Positions 1 to 11,544 of a stretch of DNA of 64,000 nucleotides are shown piece after piece. The notes under the pieces are model-generated. The model was not told where the DNA came from, made no database searches, and worked only from the letters and a program-made list of their open reading frames with translations. The stretch covers positions 46,234,888 through 46,298,887 of the forward strand of contig OZ020488.1 in the NCBI GenBank assembly GCA_963971405.1. Reading direction: 5' to 3'. A program made the position numbers and the translations under genes. Every line of letters begins with the position of its first letter. Position 1 is the stretch's first letter. The DNA is from Psococerastis gibbosa. Lineage: Eukaryota; Arthropoda; Insecta; Psocodea; Psocidae.

Positions 1-22
1 GCAATAGCGTCCGACGAAAAAT

Positions 23-430
23 TCAAGGCTGATAGACGAGCCAGTAGAACATCATGCTGGTTAACGCTGTCAAAAGCTTTACTTTTATCCAGTATAATGT
101 CATAATGGTGACCATCCCACCATCCATCACATTTAATAACGCTGTTGTGGTACTGCAACCTGCACGAAAACCAGATTGGAAATTGTCTGTCAAGCTGTTG
201 AATTTTAGGTACTCAATCATTTGCGAATGAACTATTTTTTCTAGAGCTTTTGACAAGATAGGAAGAAGACTGATCGGTCGTAAGTCGTTGAAAGATTCTG
301 GTTTCTCACACTTCGGCAATGGTTGAACAATAGAGGTTTTCCAAGTTATGGGAAAGATGCTTGATGCCAAAGATTGGTTAAAAATGGTTACAACAGACGG
401 TAAAATGTGATCTATTAGGCGGCTAATCAT
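23..430 (-). pseudogene. LINE reverse transcriptase fragment
   Basis: This is the N-terminal part of a LINE reverse transcriptase. RPISLLPILSKALEKIVHSQ matches the conserved fingers segment, and FQSGFRAGCSTTTALL the segment before the first catalytic aspartate motif. The frame ends at 23, and later motifs, including the YxDD box, would lie beyond the left edge. An in-frame TAG separates this piece from the upstream basic linker, so the parent ORF is already broken. Confidence 0.8.
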
Positions 431-855
431 GTTTGCGTTTATGGTGTCAAATCCAGCGGCATTAGATTTAATTGAAGAAATAGCCTTCCGAACCTAATGA
501 CGGGATACTGCCTTAAAACAGAAAGACGGGCAAGTCGGCTTGGGCTGAGACATAATATTTTCAACCGTACTGTGCACTTCATTTATAAGAGGTATAGGCA
601 CTACGGATGCATAGTGACTATTTAATTTGTCTGGATCAAAATGTGAAAGGGAATTCGTTGTTTTCTTACCAACTCCAAACTTTTTAAGACCTGACCAAAG
701 TTTCTTCCCAGACAGTTCGCAAAGAGAGTGAGCTTGTTTTAATTTGGCATTCCTGATGGCCTGTGACACCCTGTTTCTGAGTTTTTTGTACCTGGTCCGC
801 GCATCCAATGTAGAGTGGCGTTTGCAAAGAGAGAATGCTCGATCCCTATCCTTCA

Positions 856-2035
856 TTAGAGTTTTGATGACTGGTGTGTCACCCTACGTGTGACTACTGG
901 TGCAAATCTGTCATACAATGAGATTATCATTGAATTCAGCCTTTCTATTTTGTCATTAACACTGGAGAGTACCTGAATTTCGTGCCATGGTAGGAGTGCC
1001 GCTAATCTCATAAAATCCTCTTCACTGAAATCTTTAAAACTTCTGTAGGTGATAAACTTTGGTGGTGGTTTAGGGGGCTTAATAGAGTAACTTAGATAAA
1101 TCAAGTCATGGTGAGAAAAACCTGGAGCGACTAACTGCCCATGATTCAGTGCGCGCCTACTATCACTAACAACCATTATGTCCAATAGAGCATTTTCGTG
1201 GGTGGGAGATAGCGAAAGAGGTTGCATGTCACATGACTCGAATATGCTCAACAAGCTCCTCGTATCAGGTTTCTCCTTTTTTAGCAAGTCTGCGTTGTAG
1301 TCGCCAGTTACAATAATATGATCATACGCAGTTGAAAGCTCCAGAAGAGCTTCATGAGTAGAGGAAGAAGAACGCAATGATCCACAGTAAATGATTACTG
1401 TGGATCATTGCGTTCTTCTTCCTCTACTCATGATGTTCTCCAAGTTCCACGAAGTCACCAAGGAAACTCTCACAAGAATCCAGATGAGCTGATTCATACT
1501 CTAAGAATGCACTATCAACGCAAGGAGGCCTGTAGCAAACACCAAATAAAAGCTTTTGTTTTCTCAAAATTATTTCCATGAATATAAATTCACACTTTTC
1601 GTTATACTGCCCGTTTGACAATTCGAGGACTTTGGCTTTAATGCTATTGTGTACGAATATCCCAACGCCACCACCACCCTTCCCAATGCGATCATTCCGA
1701 AAGAAGGAGTATTCGGGGAGAGCAACCAGGCTAGAGTCCAAAGAGGGCTTCAGCCATGTTTCACTGACCGCTATAATATGAAATTTACAGGAGAGAAAGG
1801 AGACTTGTAGGTAATCAACATGAGCTAAGAGGGATTGTGAATTAATATGAGCAATATGAAGTGCAGTAGGGTGAAGTTGAGCAACTGATAGTAATGAGTC
1901 CTCTAACGAGGATCCATTTTCAATATTAATAGTATTCTCCGCTGAATCAGCGTCTATTAATGAATAATTATTCAGGAGGAATAATAGCTCATTAGAGAAT
2001 AATTCAGGATCATCAGCCATGGTTTGGTGACTCAA
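856..2035 (-). pseudogene. LINE ORF2 endonuclease domain, interrupted
   Basis: The endonuclease/exonuclease/phosphatase domain nicks target DNA to prime reverse transcription in LINEs. The first piece (2035-1424) starts with MSHQTMADDP and carries the N-terminal half of the domain. The second piece (1377-856) carries GDYNADLL and SHHDLIYLSY, which fit the metal-binding and catalytic histidine region. They are in different frames and separated by a perfect 39-bp inverted repeat, so no single open frame spans the domain. The ATG at 2035 may not be the true ORF2 start, because related sequence continues upstream to about 2088 in another frame. The copy is non-functional as it stands. Confidence 0.75.
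1352..1433. repeat. Perfect 39-bp inverted repeat with a 4-nt spacer inside the LINE
   Basis: The left arm 1352-1390 and right arm 1395-1433 are exact reverse complements and flank the spacer ATGA. The arms contain AGGAAGAAGAACGCAATGAT. It would extrude as a long hairpin. It sits exactly where the LINE endonuclease frame changes, so it replaced or added sequence within a coding domain. It has no transposon termini or target duplication that I can see. A template-switch event or an assembly artefact are both possible. Confidence 0.9.
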
Positions 2036-2089
2036 ACTCCGGCAATGACTCAGAGCACTTAATGTCCCTTGCCGGTTTTTCCCCTAATA

Positions 2090-3170
2090 TACAGGTAAAA
2101 CTTCTTTTATTATTATTATGTTGCTGATTTGTTTGTTCAATATGCCACACAAGGAGTTGTCTTGCGCTCATAATTCTGGCCTTCCTTATTAATAAGCTAA
2201 CTGCATCATCATTGTTTACAGTTGTTAGGTACTGAAACGATTTTGTGTGTCTTGAAATAGCCACTATGGCGTGAGGAATGCTGTGGTAAATTTCCAGCGG
2301 CAACGGATTCATTCTGCACAAAACAACGTGTTCAGATGTTTTCCCTTGACTCTGGTGGACTGTGCAGATTTTGGATGGGTTTAGAGCACTTACCCTCTAG
2401 TTCTTTTGAAACTTTGCGTTTCTCAGCTTGAGTAAAATGTTAAAATGAGTGAACCAGGTTTTAACTGGTAAAACTCACCATTAATAGATAACGTTAGGGC
2501 CACTGAATTTACGATTGGATTTCTGCTTATGATATTCGGGTAGGTCGTGGACAAAGCGTATGCTACATCTACAGGGCACCTCCTGGTCTGAGTAAGGAAA
2601 GCTTCCGGACTGCACAGCCCAGTGACATTGTGAAAATTTACTTTGAAAGGGCTTCTCTCTAGGTATGGAATTTGCTTATTATCTCCGAGGAGGACAATTT
2701 CCTTTGCGTGAGTAAGATTAGCGACAAAGCCAATAAAACCGGCATGACCAAGCGAAATTTCATCAATAAAAACCCTTTCATACTTTTCCCCTCGATAATT
2801 GATTATAAATGATGAAATAGTGCGATAGTCCTGGAGAAGCTGTAGATTTTTGTTGTTTGGAAATCGCTTTTCTGTTGCTATTCTTATATCTTTTACAGCC
2901 TCCCTAGTGTGGGTCAGTAGGCTATTAGATCCCGCCCTGGGCTGTGCTGCTGAATGATGTAATGCGATTTGCCTGATCCGGGGCAGCCCTCAACGAAAGT
3001 CAGCTTAGACATTGGACGTGCGAATATGTTCACCTTGCCTATAGACTGCATCAGTTCAGCATTCAGCATTAGCTCTGTCTTATCTGTTACCAAGATATAT
3101 TTTTCTGCAGTATTGAATTTTTGTATGATAATTGATACATTTATTAGAATGTTGAGTTGAAATATTCGCA
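2090..3170 (-). pseudogene. Endogenous viral element: virga/nege-like RNA virus superfamily 1 helicase, broken
   Basis: The minus strand carries, in the right order, the motifs of a superfamily 1 helicase of alphavirus-like positive-strand RNA viruses: motif I GCPGSGKS (2965-2988), motif II VFIDEI (near 2757-2778), motif III LLGDNKQIPYLER (near 2655-2695), motif V TVHQSQGKT (near 2335-2360) and motif VI AISRHTKSF (near 2235-2265). GDxxQIP and SRHT are typical of tobamovirus-like helicases, and virga-like elements are known in insect genomes. The copy is broken: there is a stop at 2914-2916 with a frame change beside it, then two more frame changes near 2430 and 2370. No methyltransferase or polymerase domain is visible, so only the helicase segment was captured or survives. 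The sequence runs into a LINE at the low-coordinate end and a GC-tract repeat near 3175 at the other. Placement in a viral family is inference. Confidence 0.85.
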
Positions 3171-3174
3171 TGCC

Positions 3175-3500
3175 AGAGTTGGCAAATCCCTGGGTCCGAA
3201 CTCCCCCCCCCCAAATCACCATGCCCTCGCGACGCCCCTGGTAGAGCTATATGGAAGGTGGCAGGCCACGAAACCAATGGAGGTGGAAAGTGACGAAAGG
3301 TATCTGTATGGTGGCTTCGGCAGAGTAAAACAAAGAACCGGGATGTCGAATAGAGGTGGTAGTGGTATACCCACCGGCCACCTTAAGCTGTGGTGCCCAA
3401 GAATAAGATGAAAACAACAGAATATATATCAATTCAATCCCCCGCCCAAAAGGTTGTAAACCTGTATTGTTTGAAGAATTGGAATACATTTATTTGAGTT
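3175..3500. repeat. Fragments of hAT-like GC-tract MITEs
   Basis: A C-tract near 3204 followed by GCGACGCCCCTG resembles the terminal end of a hAT-type MITE read inward on the minus strand. The stretch 3450-3490 (TGTAAACCTGTATTGTTTGA and on) is nearly identical to the inside of the hAT MITE at 17623-17815. No paired ends or target duplication were found, so these are fragments. Confidence 0.4.
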
Positions 3501-3693
3501 TCAACACTGAATAGAATGGACTTTCATTAATAAATAGGTAGGTACCTAAATAAAATCTCCCTCAACTTGTCTACAACTCGTCTTTATTATTATTAAATCG
3601 CAGATTTATTTGTTTGACCATTTGCCCAGTATACTCCGGTCTCTTCCAGTCCTATCGTCCCCAGGCTTAGATAAATAAGTAAAGGAGCAGGAG

Positions 3694-3899
3694 CAGTGCC
3701 GGAATAACCCCTGGTGGGGCCGTGGCACAACATATGCGTTTAATTTCCCGCAAATTTCAAAACTTTGTTTGAAAATTGTTTTAAACTTTTAATTTATTTC
3801 TGTTTTTAAAAATATCTCGCTTGTGGGGGCCGGAATTTATACATTCTTGTGGGGGCCGTGCGCCTGTGCCTCAAGTACCCATGGGCTAATCAGGCATTG
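3694..3899. mobile_element. hAT-type MITE with 8-bp target site duplication
   Basis: A 206-bp non-autonomous element with imperfect terminal inverted repeats (CAGTGCCGGAATAACCCC at the left; CAATGCCTGATTAGCCC read inward from the right). It is flanked by the exact 8-bp duplication AGCAGGAG at 3686-3693 and 3900-3907. CA...TG ends and an 8-bp duplication are diagnostic of the hAT superfamily. The inside is AT-rich with two GTGGGGGCCG-like blocks and no coding capacity. Confidence 0.85.
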
Positions 3900-3907
3900 A
3901 GCAGGAG

Positions 3908-4984
3908 CTAGGCTTAATTAAGGCAAAATAACCATCATAACGCCGTGGAAATGTAGGATCTCAAAGAAGATAATTTATTGAGGTATAATCAATAGCATAA
4001 ATTCATGAAATCGTAAACTCTACCAGAGGAAAGTCAACTTTCTTGTGCAATAAAAAAATTCCAACCCCTGATATATGTTTTGAAACAGGGTGTATATTTT
4101 TGAGCATCCAGTTATTCAAGAAAAGGCACTAACAGCTACTGCCGAAATAATAAAAATAAATAAAGTGGTTGCAGCGATTCTTAACGGTCTGTACAGCCAG
4201 CGAAAGTTAAGTTATAAAAAGCTGAAAAGTGGCAAAGTTTCAATTGCAAGGTCTCGTCCCACGAATCGATATGTTGCAATAGAAGGACTTTTGTTACAAA
4301 CTTTAACTAACAAAAAGTTTCTCAGAGCTACCTTTATAAACCATTAATTTATCTGATTCCATTTGTGGTTTGTGCCATCCAGTAGAGCTAACTTATCTCC
4401 CTATCGATACTCCACAGCAGTCAGCAATTGCTGAAAGGAGGCCACAAGATGAAATTTGTACAGAAATAATGACATGAAAGGAGATGTTTCTCCCAAACGA
4501 TATTTGTAGTGTTATTGTACATGTAATGTCAAATAATAGAAAACTATTTGGCTGGAGGAACAGCTCATCTCCGTTGCAGGCAGTTTTGCAGCAGATTTGA
4601 GTTGGCGTTTGAGCAGACAGCGAGAAATACAATAATACATTATTCTTTCATCCCATCTTGGGAATCTTGTTTTCTTGTAAAGACGCTCCATATCTCTCTG
4701 TTATCAAATCCAAAAATGCGATATTATGTATTTTCATCTACTGTAAATTGAGACTACCTACTCAAAAATGTTACACTTGCATTTACGGCAAATAAATTTC
4801 TATTATTATCTTCTACAACAACAAAAATCTTCAAAACCAATACGCTTGCTCGGGAAAGTAACCAATTATGTTTTTTTACTCCGTTTAGTACCTACAACAT
4901 GCATGAAGTTAGAATGCATCGAAAGCATTCTTCCTCAGACAAAATTTTATTTATTCACTTTTCATTAAAATTGATACTTTTCTT
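3908..4984. other. AT-rich intergenic stretch, nothing firm
   Basis: I see no gene or classified repeat here. Short open frames exist (for example 4090-4347 plus, 85 codons) but show no recognisable domain and no coding-like composition. Confidence 0.5.
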
Positions 4985-5105
4985 ATTTTTTACCGACAGA
5001 CATTTAGTAAAAACAACTTTTTTGGTTCCTGGGATCTTAAGACGTGTAAATCCACTGAAATCTCAAAATCGACCAGCACAAAGCTTTCCTTATACTAACG
5101 TATAA
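4985..5105 (-). repeat. R2 interspersed repeat, fragment
   Basis: Read on the minus strand this gives the family's opening (TATAAGGAAAGCTTTGTG, then GATTTCA and GATTTACACG). The same order is found at 15515, 50420 and 61965. Confidence 0.6.
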
Positions 5106-5574
5106 AAATAGGAAAGCAATAATACAATAATAGTGTATTGAAAAAAAAACATTAACATTATTATTTATGCATTATAATTATTAACTTTTAAGGATTGGTG
5201 TTAAGTAGGTACAGTACCGGTACCGTATTTTCACATTCATCATGAAGAAAGTTGCTTTACAAAAATTACAATTCATTATAATATTTTCTATAAATAATGC
5301 TCAGAATTGTCTATGTTAATGTTAAAACATTTATTTTTATTTTTTATTATTATTATAAAATGTTAAATGCCAAGATACATCCTTTCCAATTTGTAAACCC
5401 TAATTTGACGAAAGTCCCAGAAATAGGCGAGTGACATTGAGTTTTATGAATGTAAAAATACAGGTACGTTAGGGGTAGACAAGCCGTAAATCCGTCAGTT
5501 ATTATATTCGCAACTCCTAGCAGTACAGGTACAGTCAAATTTGGATTGCTGCTGTTGGGGGTCGATGGGCGCAC

Positions 5575-5810
5575 ACTCAGCAGTCGCGCGCGAACCCTCA
5601 GCACTGGCTGACACAGCTTCCTTCTAGCCCTCTTCCGTAAAACCAGGCTCTTCTCAACTCCTGTGCACTCCCCCTAATATACTTTCTATACCGTGCTCTA
5701 GTGCTTATCGTTTCTTCTTTAATTTCTTTGAGTTTATTACTGTTTGCTAACCATAAGGACTAACTTTTCATTCAACAATTGGCGCCGGGATGGGGAGCAG
5801 GTTACCAACA
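5575..5810 (+). repeat. Possible LTR end and primer-binding-site remnant
   Basis: A pyrimidine-rich stretch ends TTCAACA and is followed by ATTGGCGCCGGGATGGGGA (from about 5778). That has the look of an LTR end followed by a tRNA primer-binding site. I find no second LTR and no gag or pol frame downstream, so this is at best a solo or decayed remnant. Confidence 0.25.
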
Positions 5811-6540
5811 ACATTGATATTTCGGAGAGCTGTAAGTATTAACTTCGTGTGCATCCTGTACATTAAGCTGCAGTAGATTTATAACTAAGCTGCCTTTAAA
5901 CGCTGAGCTAGTAGCTGTAGGTCCGGATTTCATTCACCAATATCTATTGGTGGCTAAAATAATAACGAGAGTAAGCTATTTACTATAAGAGTAGGCATTG
6001 TGACTTAATATTTCATTGAAATCTGATTGTAACTGCGGCCAGGGTAGAAACGGACAATTTCATTTCATGTATTAAGTACATATTTATTTTCTATTCCCAC
6101 CAAAGCAGAACTATAAATCAGTAATTATAATTTATTTATTTATTTATTTATTATTAATTATATTAATTATATATTTGGCAGAACTCATAGTTCTAACAAC
6201 TACAACTTTCGGAGTCAGATACTGGAATAGAAGACCCCGGGTAATGCTCCATGTTAATAATAATAATAAAATCTTGATTTAAAAAAAAAAAAAGATATAA
6301 CGAGATTGGGGCAAAGGTCGAACCGTTGCGGTCGACATGTTCACAGTTGTTATACGTAGTGTCACTGACTGTGTCCGGCTGCTGATGAAACGGCTGGACG
6401 AAGTACGCTTAACCATCAGCCATGACCACGGATTCTTCTGTTCCATGAACTAAGCCGAATATGTAAACAGAAAGTTTTGCTATATAAGGAAATATTAAGT
6501 ATTATTATTATTATTTATTTTTTTCATTAAAAAAAGATTA
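5811..6540. other. AT-rich intergenic DNA with simple repeats
   Basis: It contains ATTT-type low-complexity sequence near 6130-6165 and an A-tract near 6281. Nothing coding was recognised. Confidence 0.5.
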
Positions 6541-6544
6541 TTCG

Positions 6545-6690
6545 CATATAAACAATTGAATGAATGTATCTTATTTACCTCTTCAGTCGCCTCTGTAGCT
6601 AATACCTTTGTTGAGTTACGACAAGTTTCCGATCGCATGATGTGTAGAGACTCGCACAAGTACAAACAAGCCATCGAAGACCCTAATTGG
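6545..6690 (-). repeat. SINE-C copy (tRNA-like head)
   Basis: Family members share a head like GATGGCAAGGTGGTAGCGTG (box A-like) and the segments GTGCGAGTCTCTACACGCCA and CGATCGGAGACGTG. They end in GAGGCGACTGAAGAGGTCAA. Other copies are at 7253, 9283, 39873 and 63594. This one reads on the minus strand. Confidence 0.6.
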
Positions 6691-6942
6691 CTTATTAACA
6701 CTAATTAACGGTTTCTCCTGATTGTAGACGTGTAATTATGTTCAACAGTATGCCCACAGTATAAGCTTAAATTGATTCCGAACCCCTAATTACTATAGCA
6801 ACGAAGACAGTTCCGAGAGTGGAGGCTTGGTCATTTGCGGTACCTCAGCCCGCATATTCATGAGTGAAACCCGAAAGCATGTAACTTCTGTAATTGTTTG
6901 TTGAATACATAGCACAAAGGGCAAATCAGAAATTATTCAGTG

Positions 6943-6967
6943 GGGGCGGGGGGGGGGGGGGGGGGGG
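6943..6967. repeat. Long poly-G tract
   Basis: A GGGGGCGGGG start runs into an uninterrupted G-tract of about 18 bases. It is one of many such tracts in the window. Confidence 0.9.
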
Positions 6968-7252
6968 TTAAACTAAACTGCATCAGTCGAGTTGTGTGAC
7001 TCTAGGTACTGTGCTGTACTGCTTCTCATTAGCTACGATATCTGTCATGATCAATCATTGCACACTCCATCATGATCAAGATCGAATTGACAGCTGAGCA
7101 CTGTGTACCTTGTGCTGTGTGAGACAGCATGTAGGTAGGCCTGCGTGGCTATGTAAGTATACAATATACTAGTACATAATATTTACAGCATATCCGTACA
7201 AACATCAGCTGTGTTACGAAGTGGCAACTTCATTATGTGCCTGTTCAGCTTC

Positions 7253-7395
7253 AATGGCAAGGTGGTAGCGTGTTTGTGCTTGAGCGAGTCTGCACGTGCC
7301 ATGCGATCGGCACCGTGTCGTAACTCAGCACAAGTATTAATTTACTCATTGAGGCGACTGAAGAGGTCAATTGGTCACATTCATAACCTTTAAAA
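7253..7395 (+). repeat. SINE-C copy
   Basis: The head AAGGTGGTAGCGTG, the middle CGATCGGCACCGTGTCGTAA and the tail GAGGCGACTGAAGAGGTCAA align with the other copies of this family. A T-rich end follows. Confidence 0.6.
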
Positions 7396-9282
7396 AAAAA
7401 GTTGATTCTCATTAATGCAATAAATTGCGCATCTATTCTGAGGTTGCCATTTTGAGCTTTAGAAATACACAAATACTATAACAGCTATGGTTCGTATTTA
7501 GTCACCGGAAGGTGAAAAAAAACGGTACGAGTGAACCCTATTTATCTATTGGTAAAATAATTGTATGAGTGGTTCCGGCCATCCATGGTAAATTATGGTA
7601 CTAAGGAGTTATAATTTTTAACTCCCAAATTTTTCCCTTAATTTTAAAGTTCAAATGGGCCGAGCTAATGTTATACTACGTAATAACGACATGGGATGCA
7701 ATGTATTCAGGAGAACTAATTAATACGGTATATTTGTAATAAAAAAAACCCGGTTGAGGAAAGTAACGTTGGCCTCGATTTCTTTCATTTTTTGGAGTGC
7801 TGAATCCGTTTTGCCAGTTCCCACTAAAACTTAAGGCCAAACCGGTGGGGGTCACGTGACTGGCCTGGAAATGTCTTTGCAGAGGGTTCGTAATATATGT
7901 TATAAACCGCAGGGGTTTAGTAAAAATCGATAGAAGGGTATAGTATGCGCGTAGACATGTTTACACTATTGACTGAACCAAAAATTACAATTACATTAGG
8001 TCTAAAATTTGAGCATCAAGCAATTAAAAACATACCTTTTAGAACATTTTTACGTTCCCCACAGGGAAGAAAAACCTCCAACTTTTGTAATGAAATGCAC
8101 TTCAGTCAGAAGCTCAACACTTAATTTGAAAGTAAAGCGCCAGAAATAGGTAAAACTGCAATTATTTGAAATAATACAAGTCAAATACGGAACAGGTACA
8201 GGGGCTTTGTTTATAAAATGGATATTCAACGATCCCGTGGCTGGAGACCGTTATCAATATGGCTGCTAGTGTAGCCTGCACAAGATAAGACGTACGCAAT
8301 TCGGCGAGGAAATAGCCTGCACAAGCTAACTACTAAACTACAGAGTTTTGACCGGGTCCAGGTATCCGCTTTGCTATGCTGCAATGTGTAAGACTTCGAT
8401 ATTTTTTGCGTTGGTACTTATCTCTGATAGTTGGCTTTTGGTTAACGGGTGCCTCGTAAGGCATATTATAGCTCCTGCCGCTCCAGTTCTATTATATTTC
8501 CATGTATTCCACGCTCAACGATCAAGGTCACAACCCTCCGGCTTGGCCTTAAGGGCGGAACATTGTCAAAAATGCATTGAAAATAAGCATAATATGTCTC
8601 TCTGTAGTTTTCTCGCTGTAGCTCAGAAACTATCAACTTTTTCAAGAACATTTATCGACCGGTACTCTAAATTAAGGACCATAAAATTTTCTACAAATGC
8701 TTCAACGGTTTCATATGGATCAATGGTTTGAGCCAACGAGTCCTCCACATGCCTTACATTGTCAAATTACATATGATTTCTTGGTAAATGTAAAATGGCT
8801 TGTTCAACAATCATCAAAATTAGATATACAGTATAGCCTAATTACAAAATATTCCGAGATGTCCGACAGGCGACTTTCCCCCTCCCCCGGTAGAGTCTAG
8901 ACGCATAATTACATTTGAGAATTCTTAGAAAACAATCTATCTCATGAATACGTTTAATTCAATAAATTAAATTAATAATAGGTTTTGGCTGGGCAATAGA
9001 CGATTGTAACTCTCTCTTAATACTATCCTGGCTGTAAAATTCATTCTGTACATATAAAGACGTGAAATCTAGACAGCTGTCATAATACAATATAATTCAG
9101 CTCTAAAAAAATCTAAGAAGTTTCTTCAGTGTACGGGCTGCGAGGGATTACGTTAGTTATTGTAAAAGATGGCTGATGGGTTATCACTTTTATGATTAGT
9201 AACCAATTGAGACTTACGGGAAGCTACACAATTCTCTACTCGGTCACGTGGTACCTTTGTCTTTTGTGTCTTTAATCGCGTA
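7396..9282. other. Intergenic DNA, nothing firm
   Basis: No gene was recognised. The longest open frame (8348-8731 plus, 127 codons) has no domain. It contains a CTTGGCCTTAAGGG block resembling sequence near 28060, which points to old repeat DNA. Confidence 0.45.
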
Positions 9283-9435
9283 TAAACAATTTAATGAATG
9301 TATCCGATCAACCTCTTCAATCGCCTTATTAAGAAACCTTATAGGTGCTAGTGTCGAGTTACAACGCGTCTCCGATCGCAAGGTGTGTAGAGGCTCGCAC
9401 AAGTACAAGCAGGCTACCACCTGGCCATCGAAGTC
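9283..9435 (-). repeat. SINE-C copy
   Basis: The reverse complement carries the family order: GATGGCCAGGTGGTAGCCTG, GTGCGAGCCTCTACACACC, CGATCGGAGACG. It matches the copies at 6545 and 39873 closely. Confidence 0.6.
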
Positions 9436-11540
9436 GCTATTACAATATATTGTCAGCCGTATTGAATAAATTACTTACCTTTATTTGTTACTACCTGTCT
9501 CATCCGTCAACTACAAACGTATTATAGTATATGTCATATAGTTCTAGTAATGTAGGCATCAGACAATATTGATTGGCCCCTCACCAAAGATTTAAAAAAA
9601 CGTCATGTGCGAGAAAGTGCTGGTCGCGGGATGGGAACAGAGTTGCATTCTGTCTCGTTATCCCTACTCAGCGCCCGTTATTTGTCACAAGTCAAGTTCA
9701 ATAACTGTGGAGGTCACATAATTTGCATCGAAATGTAGAGGAATATTTTTTCTACTTGATCACATCGCATTAAGTGACTGTATGATCGATATTTCCTGTG
9801 AAATTGGATTTCTGGACCCTTAAGGGTCGTTCAAAATTCTCTTCAAAACACACTTCACCCTGTACATTGACAAATATTCTATTTTATGTTTGTGTAGCTA
9901 GAAGAATGGCTTAGCATGGTTGGGAATTGGGATCTAAAGCCTGCAGCTGGGAAAACGCAGGTACGTTCAAAAAGGGAACGAAAAGAGGAGCGGGGGTAGG
10001 AACAAAAAATAATGTGTTAAAAATAATGTCCTTAAAGAACAAAAATCGATGTGGAAATTCGGTTGTAAGCAAACTTCCTGGAATTCACGCATTTAAAAAT
10101 TGCCTCTCACAATGCTGAGGAAAATAATTTTGGTTGAGATATTGTTAAGTGAGGCGTGCGGCTGCGGCTCCCTTTTCCTATCAGCAGTCCGTGTCTCATC
10201 ACCGCGCAGGACCTGATTATGGGTCGCACTGATCTGTGCTAAACAAATTGCCATGGAATAATTTAAATTGCTAAGTGACATCATTTGTGCACTAATTTAT
10301 TGTGCTTCAGGGGGTAGTAAGCTGGGGTTAATTTCCCTCACTCTTTCCTAAGCTTAGGTAACTTTAAATCGAATGAAAGGCACGACATTTCGTCTATCAC
10401 TTAATTAATAATATTATTATATTTGTTTATTAATAAAATTAATATTGAAGGGATTTCTGACGACAAAAAAGAGATTCTAGCTCTTCTGTGACATTGTGAC
10501 ATTTTATGTGTTCAAGAAACGCGTAGGGGGAACTGTCGAGAAATAGACCAAATGCAAGTGGTATGAAACACATGCAAGTGCCACACCTCAAACATACGGA
10601 CACGAAAAGTACAATTTGACATGACATGTCGGTCGCAGAGCCATCACTTAGATGGCAGAACGCAGAAGAAATGTTTCTCTACATTTTGATATAGGCGTGA
10701 CGTGAAAAATTACGGCGTTAGTGACAGCCACATAAAATATCAAAATCGGTATAAAGAGCCAAGTCTTGCACTTTATCGCATCTGATTGTTGACTCTTATT
10801 CGATAGATTTTTCATGTGATATTTGGCGTTGTACCAAAATTACTTATTATTTTCTCTTAAGCCAGAAGTTTTAAGCTGGTGATAAAATATAAATTATATT
10901 ATAATATAATATGTATATTATAATGTATATAGTATACAATCCAATCCAGTCTGCATTCATCCATAGAAATTTACGATGATAAACCATTCAAAAGTATTCT
11001 ATTTGATCCAATTTGTCACGGATGTTTGCATTATATAGTTATGGCGTCTGTCAGCAGCACTAAGAAAATATAGCCGACAGTTCCGAAATTGTGCCCATCG
11101 TATGTCAGTCACTGCTGTAGCAATTTTTATAGCAGAGATTGTGCTAAGTCGCGGACTGCAGTACAGTAACGTTTGCCTAGCCCAATTGAATTTGTTACAA
11201 TCGCTGCCATCCATTAAAAAAAACAACGGAATATTTTTTTAATAGGTTTTCGGTGAATCTGTCCGTAACAAATTGTGTTTTTCCACTTGAGTGAACTATG
11301 AAAGCTTCTCGTACTTTCTACTAAGGAATTCAAACTGACAGTTAACTTGATTAGAAAATATTACATTGGCTAGGCTCGCTGCTGATGCAAAAATACGCCA
11401 CAGTTTAGACCGAGTTGAATGAGAGAATCTCATTATATACTCTCTGGCAAAATTACAAACAAAAAAGAGCAAATACGAACCTGACGAGAACCACACCTCA
11501 TGGAGTATAAAATCATTTCAATTTCAAATATGGGACATCA
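9436..11540. other. AT-rich intergenic DNA, nothing firm
   Basis: A TATA-rich stretch lies at about 10885-10945. Short open frames only, none with a recognisable product. Confidence 0.45.
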
Positions 11541-11544
11541 GGAC

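Larger units (their letters stand above)
1..2088 (-). mobile_element. Decayed non-LTR retrotransposon (LINE, CR1/Jockey-like), 5' part of ORF2
   Basis: A LINE lies on the minus strand and runs off the left edge. Reading from about 2088 downward, the frames encode an apurinic-type endonuclease (2035-1424, continued 1377-856), a linker rich in basic residues (856-494) and the start of a reverse transcriptase (430-23). Endonuclease signs include AHINSQSL, SETWLK, the glycine-rich GKGGGGVGIFV, GDYNADLL and the SHHDLIYLSY segment. RT signs include RPISLLP and FQSGFRAGCSTTTALL. The element is broken: the frame changes at a hairpin near 1352-1433, and an in-frame TAG lies near 491. The rest of the RT and the 3' end are outside the window. 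The clade is inferred from general resemblance; CR1 and Jockey cannot be told apart here. The 5' end abuts a viral helicase remnant on the same strand. Confidence 0.85.

Noticed and set aside
5575..5810. A full LTR retrotransposon starting here
   Set aside because: Only a primer-binding-site-like stretch was seen; no second LTR and no gag-pol frames in the following kilobases.
8348..8731. A 127-codon plus-strand open frame
   Set aside because: No recognisable domain or splice sites, and part of it resembles repeat DNA elsewhere in the window.
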